From positions 23,339,083-23,403,082 of the forward strand of contig NC_135258.1 of NCBI RefSeq assembly GCF_964204865.1: a stretch of 64,000 nucleotides of DNA, in the 5' to 3' direction. Below are positions 47,560 to 56,726 of this stretch, one piece after another (the first letter of the stretch is position 1; each line of letters starts with the position of its first letter). Below the pieces are notes generated by a model that worked only from the letters and a program-made list of their open reading frames with translations, had not been told where the DNA came from and did no database searches. The stretch is from Styela clava. Its lineage: Eukaryota; Chordata; Ascidiacea; Stolidobranchia; Styelidae. Position numbers and translations under genes: made by a program.

Positions 47560-49795
47560 TATTTTGTGGACGGATTATTGCTAATAGCCGAAAAATGTTA
47601 GATCTTTAGCCATCGCATTTCTCGTATTATCAACGATCAGCTGTTGTGGGGAACTATGACATCATAGATTGGCGCCTATTGGATATTCATGAAGAACTAC
47701 GCGCACAGGCAGTTTTATGTTTCATATATTCCACCAAACGTTAATTTGATTATTTTGTGGACAGATTATTGCCAATAGCCGAAGAATAGTTCTTTCAAAT
47801 AAGATTTTCAGCCATCCCATTTCTCGTATTATCAACGATCAGCTGTTGTGGAGCACTATGACATCATAGATTGGCGCCTATTGGATATTTCTCAAAAACT
47901 CCTCACCGGCAGCTTTATGTCCTATGTTAAATAATGATCGTATTATGATATTTTATTCTTTATACTTCACGCTTGTTATAAGTCATTTCTCATGTTTTAA
48001 TCAAAAGTTGTTTTCGAGTTTCTGTACACGTAACGGTAGTAGTCTCATCCTACTAAGTACAATGACGATTCGTCTTGAATTAAACAAACTGCAAGGTGTG
48101 CGATGATAGTTTCGGCCAAACGTTAATTTGATAAAATTCTATGCAGTTTATTGTCAATAGCCAAAGCATAATTCACCAAAAGAAGATTTTCAGCGAGCAC
48201 ATTTCTCACGCTATTCAAGATAATCTGTTGTGGGGTATTATGACATCATAGATTGGCGCCTATTGGATATTTATCAAGATCTACGCGCACATGCAGTTTT
48301 ATATTTCACATATTCCACCAAACGTTAATTTAATTATTTTGTGGACAGATTATTGCCAATAGCCGAAGAATAGTTCTTTCAAATAAGATTTTCAGCCATC
48401 ACATTTCTAGTATTATCAACGATCAGCTGTTGTGGACCACTGTGACATCATAGATTGGCGCCTATTGGATATTTCTGAAGAGCTTAGTTGGGGCCTATTG
48501 GATATTTCTCAAAAACTACTCACCGGCAGTTTTATGTCTTATATTGAATGATGCTCATATCATGATATTTTATTCCTCATACTTTACGCTTGTTACAAGT
48601 CATTTTTCATATTTCAATCAAAAGTTGTTTTCGAGTTTCTGTACGCGTTACGGTAGTAGTCTCATCCTACTAAATACAATGACGATTCGTCTTACCTTAA
48701 ACAAACTGCAAGGTGTACAAGGATAGTTTCTGCCAAACGTTAATTTAATTAATTTATTTGCAGTTTTTTTTACCAATAAATAGCCAAAGAATAGTTCACT
48801 GAAAAAAAAATTTTCAGCCAGTACATTTCTCACGCTATCCAAGATGAGCCGTTGTGGGGTATTATTACATCATAGATTGGCGCCTATTGCCGAAGAATAG
48901 TTCTTTCAAATAAGATTTTCAGCCATCACATTTCTCGTATTATCAACGATCAGCTGTTGTGGGGCACTGTGACATCATAGATTAGCGTCTATTGGATATT
49001 TCTGAAGAGCTGAGTTGGGGCCTATTGGATATTTCTGAATGAACCAAGTTTGCGCCTATTGAATATTTCTGAAGAACTAAGTTGGCGCCCATTGGATATT
49101 TCTGAAGAATCAAGTTGGCGCCTATTGGATATTTCTGAAGAACTAAGTTGGCGCATATTGGATATTTCTGGAGAACTAAGTTGGCGCCTATTGAATATTT
49201 CTGAAGAACCAAGTTGGCGCTTAGTAGATATTTCTGAAGAACTAAGTTGGCGCCTATTGGATATTTCTTAAGAACTAAGTTGGCGTCTATTGGATATTTC
49301 TGAAGAACTAAGTTGGCGCCTATTGGATATTTCTGAAGAACTAACTTGGCGCCTATTGGATATTTCTCAATAACTAGCGCACTGGCAGTTTTATGTTTAT
49401 ATTTCCTACCATGCGTTTATTTGATTATTTTGTGGACAGATTATTGCCAATAGCCAAAGAATAGTTCTCTAAAAATAGATTTTTATGCAGCATATTTCTT
49501 GTGTTTTCAACGATAAGCTGTCGTGTGGGGTATTGTGACATCATAGATTTGGCGCTTATTGAATATTTCTGAAGAACTTAGTTGGTGCATATTGGATATT
49601 TCTCAAGAACTACGCACATTGGCAGTTTTATATTTTTTATTTTCCACCAAGCGTTGATTCGATTAGTTGGTGAACAGTTTATTGCCATTAGCCAAAGAAT
49701 AGTTCACTGAAGAGCGATTTTCAGCCAGCACATTTTTTGTGTAATCAATGACTGAATGAATGTTGTGGGGTATATATTATGATATTAACACTGGC
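47560..49795. repeat. Complex satellite with a unit of about 0.6 kb
   Basis: The blocks ATCAACGATCAGCTGTTGTG, CATCATAGATTGGCGCCTAT, ACCAAACGTTAATTTGATTA and GATTATTGCCAATAGCC recur. For example, CATCATAGATTGGCGCC is at about 47,662, 47,862, 48,246, 48,450 and 48,869. The spacing of the larger pattern is about 580-620 bp. The two similar 60-codon frames at 47,924 and 48,544 are part of the repeated unit and not genes. Confidence 0.85.
48985..49375. repeat. 33-bp tandem array
   Basis: About twelve head-to-tail copies of a unit with TTGGCGCCTATTGGATATTT followed by CTGAAGAACTAAG, at a strict 33-bp spacing, embedded in the larger satellite. Because 33 is a multiple of three, open frames with an 11-residue repeat appear on both strands; they are by-products. 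Confidence 0.92.
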
Positions 49796-49801
49796 AGTTT
49801 A

Positions 49802-50133
49802 CGCGGTGTGACTCATCGCACTAAGCGTTAGGAATACGCTCGCCACCGCATCTCTGATTAATCTGCGTGGGTTCGCAGTATCGAATCCATGCGGGGATGG
49901 TTATGTGCGAAAGAATTTCTGGCCTCCTTGCTGCCGTAGGGTGGTTCAAGTAACCGCTTGTCGGTTACAGCTTCCTCCACCATCAAGTCCATGCTTCCGA
50001 AAACAAATAACTAACTAATCCCATACCCGACATGAAATGGTAACCGGACGAGCGGCCGTGGTTCGCCATATGGTTAAGCCGTTTTATCGGCTTTCTTCTC
50101 TCCCGGTATAAATAGGTAAATCTATCTTATTTT
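49802..50133 (+). mobile_element. tRNA-derived SINE, copy 3
   Basis: Forward copy of the family at 31,661 and 40,637. It has the head CGCGGTGTGACTCATCGCAC with diverged A box, a B-box region GGGTTCGCAGTATCGAATCC (a small duplication splits the box), the CTTCCTCCACCATCAAGTCC body and a tail near AAATCTATCTTATTTT. It directly abuts a LINE fragment. Confidence 0.78.
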
Positions 50134-50139
50134 GATTGT

Positions 50140-50870
50140 CAAAATTGCCAAAATTGGGTTAATGTCCCACCACTCACAATCGATTACAATTTCTCCACCT
50201 GGCATGTCTTTATTTTTGCGTTCAAGTCTATCATGTTTATCCCACCATCTTTCCACATTTTTGTAAGGTTTTTTTGCTTATGGCTTCGATTTTTTTCGGG
50301 TGCCATAGGAATTTAAATAGCGCATTTTGGATTTTAATTACTGAAGTTTGGGGAATTATTTTGACTCTAGCGTGAAAAATTATGACGGACATAATTAGGG
50401 AATTAATTATGATTAGCTTTCCATACCAGGTGAGTTTACGCATTTTAAAATAATTTAAGGTTCGAATCAATTTATTTTCAAATACTCGTCACATTTTATC
50501 CTGTCCGATATTTCCAAAATTAATTCCAAGTATTTTGGTGGTTTCCTTATGTAGTCCTTATGAGGGGAGTTTTAAACGGAACTATATGGGGATTTAGTTA
50601 TGCTGAGAATTTGGGTATTGTCCTTGTTGATTCTTTGTCCGGCTGCCAATTAAAATCTATGTAATTCTTGAAATACTTCTGTAATGGATAATTACTTTTT
50701 AACTGCGAATGTAACGTCATCAGCGTACTGGTCAATCTTGTGTTCGTAATTCCCTAGTTTTATTCCATGTATACTAGTACTGAGTTGCACTGATCGTGCG
50801 AGTGATTCTATGTTTATGACATAAAGTAGCATGTTAAGGGGGCATCGTTGCTCAATTTCTTGGGCAGGGC
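50140..50870 (-). mobile_element. LINE ORF2 fragment (L1/Tx1-like) with YADD box
   Basis: Reverse-strand translation gives ARSVQLSTSIHGIKLGNYEH then DQYADDVTFAV; the YADD polymerase box is at 50,716-50,727. Downstream follow the post-RT blocks MRKLTWYGKLIIINSLIMSV and ALFKFLWHPKKIEA. Several stops interrupt it. The order and motifs match L1/Tx1-type elements. Confidence 0.78.
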
Positions 50871-51323
50871 TTAATTTCTAGGGCAGTAGGCCGAAGATGG
50901 AAAGGTCGCGGGAGGGCAGTAGAATAACGACATATAGGACTGTTACGTCACGTTCCACAAGATCCAAGTATAAGTAGGAATCATAACAGATTGTGAAGTA
51001 TTCTTTCGGATTCACAAAGTTTTCTTACTCGGTGTCATAAATATTATCGGTATGTTATTTATAGTTGGAAATAAAATCAAAACCTAGAACTACATAAACA
51101 AGGCAAGGTTTCCAATTGTTACGTGACGACAAACTCTATGAAAGTATGCCTTTTTTTTAGATAAAAACATAACTCGGGGAAAGCGTCCGTGGATGTGTTG
51201 TAAATATAATACATTTTCATGAATTAGTTGCGTTCTGGTTGTTACGATTTTTCCAGCTCATCACTGACTCCACCCTTACCCCCTTTATCATACCCATCCA
51301 CTTTCCTTGCACAACTGTCTGTA
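50871..51323. other. Intergenic stretch without recognised gene
   Basis: No gene or named repeat recognised. Confidence 0.4.
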
Positions 51324-52246
51324 CAGCGTTTCCCAACCTTTTTTGTTCGTGGACTAATTTCTCATCGGCGAAAACCTTTGCGGACTCAAGGTGCGTTTAT
51401 TGCAACCGTATACTTTGTGTGAAGAAGCAATAAAACCAAACACAACGGAATTTGAACGAATTTCATAATCAGAAATTCGCTGCAATTACGCGTCCGTTAA
51501 AAGGGCTGACTTTTTTATTTAGTATATGATGGCCTTTTCTCTCGCACTATATTCAACCAATGACAAGGACGAGAATTCAAAATGTTTTTCGATGTTAATT
51601 GTGTTCATGGTAACTCGCGGTTGCGTCGACTTACGACAAGATGATAGCATTACTTCTTCAAAATGCCACAGCAATCTGCTAACATATTGCCCGATTATAC
51701 GAGTATTTAGTTTTGATACATATTTTTAGAGATCTTGCAAATTTGTTATCGTCGTTAGAAAAATCCTACTATCTTCTATAAATTTCCAGAAAGTACAACT
51801 TAATTTAGTAGGCTACTTATTAAAAATATAGTTTAAGTATATTAGTAAATCAAAAATACATATTCACCGCCTTGCTTCATCATTAATTTAATGGTGATCA
51901 TTTCAATCTGCGATTGTGTTGACCAAATAAAAGCAATACTAATCAGAAAATATCACGACAATCCGTGGACACAAAAATGCGTGTGCTCGTGTTTTCGTCG
52001 GAAATTCGAATATTCGAATATATGCCCAGCCATACTCAGTATCTAGTTATAAATGACCTGATTAATGTTATGTGAATAAACTTGCTTTTTATGTTTTATG
52101 AGAATTTTAACGTAAATCGTAACTTGGCTGATAGTTAACTTACGCAAAAACATTTGCGGCCCGCTGTGAATTTCTGGCTCGTTGCGGACTCATTCAAACG
52201 CTTCGCGGACTCATTTGAGATCGCGGACTCGGGTTGGGAAACACTG
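51324..52246. mobile_element. hAT transposon, about 0.92 kb
   Basis: Ends CAGCGTTTCCCAACC at left and the inverted GGTTGGGAAACACTG at right, with GCGGACTC subterminal repeats. The terminal repeats resemble those of 5,210-6,009. The flanking 8 bp do not match (TGTCTGTA and GATAGGAT), so the copy is old or recombined. Its interior (about 51,590-52,040) shares GGTTGCGTCGACTTAC and CCACAGCAATCTG segments with the hAT element at 25,721. Confidence 0.7.
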
Positions 52247-52973
52247 GATAGGATACTATATAGTTAGGCTTACCATACGTTCCGCTTCAGGCAGGACAGT
52301 CCCGCTTTTTTAGCGTCTGGTCCCGCCGTCCCGACAAGTCAGCCAAAAGTTCCGCTTTGGCGTTCAGCCATCCAGCATAATACACGAACATGTTCTCGTT
52401 ACTGTTGTTGCTGTGCAGCGCAACGCTAGCCCACTTGATAAAGGTGAATGCGTTATTTTGTTTGTTTCGTTGTTTCCCGCTATCACTGTGATCGAACGTA
52501 TCACATGTAAAATCAATTCTAATTGATCCTGTTCGGACGTTCACGTGAATGTAACATTCAACAACGTCTTTTTGAAGGTATTATCTACAGAAAAAGTATG
52601 CTTGGGCAAATAAGTAAATCTCAATGCTTGAAAACGGCAGACTATTTCTTTATTCCTTTTGCTGTACATAAAAAATCTAAATTCGGAGCATTTGTATCGT
52701 TAGCGTCTATTCCTTTCTATTTTTTGAACTGAACCCGATATTTAGACAGAGAATATGCGCATGAACTCTCGATGACAATATTATGGTCAACGAAGACAGC
52801 CGGGATGGCTTTAAATGTAGGCCTATGTAGTAAAATCGGAAACTGTAAAGTTACAGGATCACAGCTAAGGGGTCGTATCTTTGGAGGCGTTCCGCTTTGA
52901 AGTCAAAAAAATAGGGGATCATAATATACGTTCTTGATTTATTGTTTTTTATACTTATCAATGGGGGTGCATG

Positions 52974-53439
52974 CAGTGATGAGCTGGAAAAATCGTAACA
53001 ACCGGAACGCACTTAATTCGCAAAAATATAATATATTTACAGCACGACGCGGACGTTTACAGAATGTTTTGACTGTCCTAAGATAGAGTCGAAGAACTGC
53101 AAAGAAATATGAAAAAATTATCTAAAATATGTCTGTGTAGAATTACAAGAATATTCATAGCAATTCAATACAAATGTTATTTTTTAGAAAGGTAAAGGGT
53201 GAATTTCCATGGGGATAAAAGTCGGGGAAATATCCATTACACGTTACTTCTGTACTAATTATTCGCGTGATGTGATATAAAAAGAATTATGAGTTATAAT
53301 GTAACAAAACATAAATTAATCAACAGTTTAACCAGAGAAACTGGACTTTTCATACCATAATTTTATTTTAACAACCGGAAAGCAAATGCAATAAAATGTC
53401 TAACAACCGGGACGCCGTTCCGGTTACAGCTCACCACTG
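52974..53439. mobile_element. hAT-like MITE, probable
   Basis: CAGTGATGAGCTG at the left and inverted CAGCTCACCACTG at the right, each followed inward by a GTAACAACCGGAACG-like motif. 466 bp. No clear target duplication, so the superfamily is tentative. Confidence 0.5.
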
Positions 53440-53476
53440 TGTATTGTATACCCTGTCGAATTTGACTCCTGGCACG

Positions 53477-56400
53477 GGGTCTCCCTAAAACCAGGCACTT
53501 GCGAATTCAGGCACTTTGATATTTTTTATTTTTACCGTACGTAATTGGGATTTCCAATTTACCTGACAAGATAATTAGACTTTAAATAATTTTTTGCATC
53601 CCTATATTGCAATAAAACAATATTATTCCAATTTATTAGGGTATAAATAATTTTTCAATAGTAAAATGTGGCAACATTGATTACAAAATATAGAAATCAG
53701 GCACTTGTGAAATTTCAGGCACTTGGTCAAAACCTATTTTACAATGTATCTGATTACTCTAAAACAGAAAATTAAATATATACACTTTGTATGGTTGAAT
53801 TTACAACATTTTGGTAAAATACAATACCGTTTGTGACTGATGGAGACGTGTCATATTTCGCAAGTGCCTGATTTTTCATTTTCCTCGGTGACAGTTGCCA
53901 TATTTTTTCGCAATTATTTCCTTGAATTATTTGCGTCAGCACTTACTATTCTTTGCTTTCTAACGCAAATTCATTGTTCCACAACAATTTGAGCGTTTTT
54001 AATATTGCAATGAGCAATACCATTTGACAACATATGGTCAACCATCGTACTTTCTGGATTTATTTGAAATTGAATATGAATAATAAAATCTGGCAAACTT
54101 AAGCACAAAATACGAAAACCAGGCACTTGTGAAATTTCAGGCACTTCGTAAAAACCTATTTCTCGATGTTTTTACTTACTTTGAAGCAGAAAACTAAAAT
54201 ATACACTCTTTTGTATGATTGAAATGACGTCTTTTTGGTAAAAAACAAGAACGATTGGGACTGGTGATGAGGGGTCAAATTTCGCAAGTGCCTGATTTTT
54301 CATTTTTTTCGATTACAGTTGCCATATATTTTTGCAATACTTTTCATAAAATCTTTTTCGTCAGAACTTACTAATCATTGCTTTTTAAAGGAAATTCCTA
54401 GTTCTACAACGATTTCAGCGTTTTTAATAATGCAATTAGTAATATCATTTGACAACATATAGATAACCATCGTACTTTTTGGATTTATTTGAAATTGAAT
54501 AGGAATGATAAAATCTGGCAACGGCAAGCACAAAATACTAAAATCAGGCACTTGTGAAATTTCAGGCACTTTGTAAAAAATCATTTCCCGATGTTTTTGA
54601 TTACTTTAAAGCCGAAAATCCAAATATGCATATTTTGTATGACTGAATTTGGTATTTTTATTGTATATTATATGTCGGGCGTATAGTTTCTTCATGTCGC
54701 GAATGAGCATCAGAATAGGTTGTGCAGAAAATGGTGCTCCCGTAGTATGTGCACAAAGTTGGCACACAACCCGAACATAGTATGTGTACCAAGATAGAGG
54801 TAATAGGTTGTGCGCCATCTTGGAGCACATAGGCTACTACGGAAGCGCCCTGAAAATACCCACATTTGCAACACCGACTTACCGAATACAAATTTTACAC
54901 TTCCACAATTTCGCTTTCGATACTTTCTCACATGTATCATGATACCAACGCTTGCAAACGAAGCATTGATATTGTACGTGCTCCCGTATACATTTCGCAC
55001 TTTAACAGACACTCCAATTATTATTTTCAAGAAAGCAAAATTCATGCATCGGAATGGCAGAGTATATGAGTGGCGACGATGCAGTGCGACAACGTTCCAA
55101 ATGTGATTGAATTTTTGTTGACTCCGACTTGTTCAATCTTCCATCTGGGCGTTTTGAAGAGGTATGTACTCACTTCAAATATAAATACTTGCACCACCTT
55201 CGGGCAGACGTCAAATTGAAATTAGCGATAAGAATAGCACTCAATATACATCGGATTGTCTTAAAAAACATTTTACCGAGAAAGCAAAGTATAGTAAGTA
55301 CTAAGTTCTGACGAAAATGATTTTATGAAATATATTGCAAAAATATATGGCAACTGTAATCGAAAAAATGAAAAATCAGGCACTTGCGAAATTTGACCCC
55401 TCATCACAAGTCTCAATCGTTTTTCTATTTTACCAAAGAAGACGTCATTTCAATCATACAAAAGAGTGTATATTTTAGTTTTCTGCTTCAAAGTAAGTAT
55501 AAACATCGAAAAATAGGTTTTTACAAAGTGCCTGAAATTTCACAAGTGCCTGGTTTTAGTATTTTGTGCTCGCTGTTGCCAGATTTTATCATTCCTATTC
55601 AATTTCAAATAAATCCAAAAAGTACGATGTTTATCTATATGTTGTCAAATAATATTGCTCATTGTAAAAACGCTGAAATTGTTGTAGAACTAGGAATTTA
55701 TTTTAAAAAACAATGATTAGTAAGTTCTAACTCAAATAATTTAGAAAAACTGTTGCGAAAATATATGGCAAAAGTTATCGAAAAAAATGAAAAATCAGGC
55801 ACTTGCGAAATTTGACCCCTCATCACCAGTCCCAATCGTTTTTGTTTTTTACCAAAAAGACGCCATTTCAATCATAAAAAAGGTGTATATTTAGTTTTCT
55901 GCTTCAAAGTGTATAAAAACACCGAGAAATAGGTTTTTACAAAGTGCCTGAAATTTCACAAGTGCCTGGTTTTAGTATTTTGTACTTAAGGTTACCAGAT
56001 TTTATTATTCATATTCAATTTCAAATAAATCCAGAAAGTACGATGGTTGACCATGTGTTGTCAAATGGTATTGCTCATTGCAATATTAAAAACGCTCAAA
56101 TTGTTGTGGAACAATGAATTTGCGTTAGAAAGCAAAGAATAGTAAGTGCTGACGCAAATAATTTATGAAAATAATTGCGAAAAAATATGGCAACTGTCAC
56201 CGAGAAAAATCAGGCACTTGCGAAATATGACACGCCTCCATCAGTCACAAACGGTATTGTATTTTACCAAAAAGTTGTAAATTCAACCATACAAAGTGTA
56301 TATATTTAATTTTCTGTTTTAGAGTAATCAGATACATTGTAAAATAGGTTTTGACCAAGTGCCTGAAATTTCACAAGTGCCTGATTTCTATATTTTGTAA

Positions 56401-56605
56401 TCAATGTTGCCACATTTTACTATTGAAAAATTATTTATACCCTAATAAATTGGAAATAATATTGTTTTATTGCAATATAGGGATGCAAAAAATTAGTCAA
56501 AGTCTAATTATCTTGTCAGGTAAATTGGAAATCCCAATGACGTACGGTAAAAATAAAAAATATCAAAGTGCCTGAATTCGCGAGTGCCTGGTTTTAGGGA
56601 GACCC
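53477..56605. mobile_element. 3.1-kb foldback element with 9-bp target duplication (MULE-like)
   Basis: Starts GGGTCTCCCTAAAACCAGGC and ends with its inverted copy (GCCTGGTTTTAGGGAGACCC). A perfect 9-bp duplication, CCTGGCACG, flanks it at 53,468-53,476 and 56,606-56,614; 9 bp is characteristic of Mutator-like elements. Each arm is about 1.2 kb (53,477 to about 54,660, and about 55,440 to 56,605) and is itself built of units of about 420 bp marked by CAGGCACTTGTGAAATTTCA and inverted GCAAGTGCCTG motifs. The right arm reaches some 120 bp further inward. The central 0.65 kb is unique and has no transposase; overlapping short frames there are not convincing. Confidence 0.9.
54732..54851. repeat. 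MITE-like palindrome inside the foldback spacer
   Basis: Starts GGTGCTCCCGTAGTATGTGC and ends in the inverted GGCTACTACGGAAGCGCC. The inner part (AGTATGTGTACCAAGATAGA) resembles the MITEs at 1,678 and 6,874. It looks like a nested insertion within the spacer. Confidence 0.45.
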
Positions 56606-56726
56606 CCTGGCACGACATTTGACGTTTTTCTTCATCATTTAGATCTGTACAGTGTATGTACGCTTGGTAGCAAGATATATACCGGTATCAGCAGGCTATA
56701 CCGGTATCCCGCACAACTTCAAACTA

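Noticed and set aside
49050..49271. Open frame with an 11-residue repeat (LLDISEELSWR type), and its antisense counterpart at 48,982-49,212
   Set aside because: Produced by a 33-bp tandem DNA repeat, whose length is a multiple of three; both strands stay open for the same reason.
52270..52920. TTACCATACGTTCCGC with GGACAGTCCCGC, reminiscent of a known type of MITE end
   Set aside because: I could not find a matching second end or a duplication; GTTCCGCTTTG recurs near 52,890 but not in inverted orientation.
54658..55106. Several overlapping frames of 67-111 codons in the spacer of the foldback element
   Set aside because: They overlap on both strands with no motif and no codon preference; part of the stretch is a MITE-like palindrome.
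56652..56726. Extending the 900-residue protein by 25 codons at its N-terminus
   Set aside because: The extension would start at GTG; there is no in-frame ATG before 56,727, so a eukaryotic start there is unlikely unless an upstream exon is spliced in.
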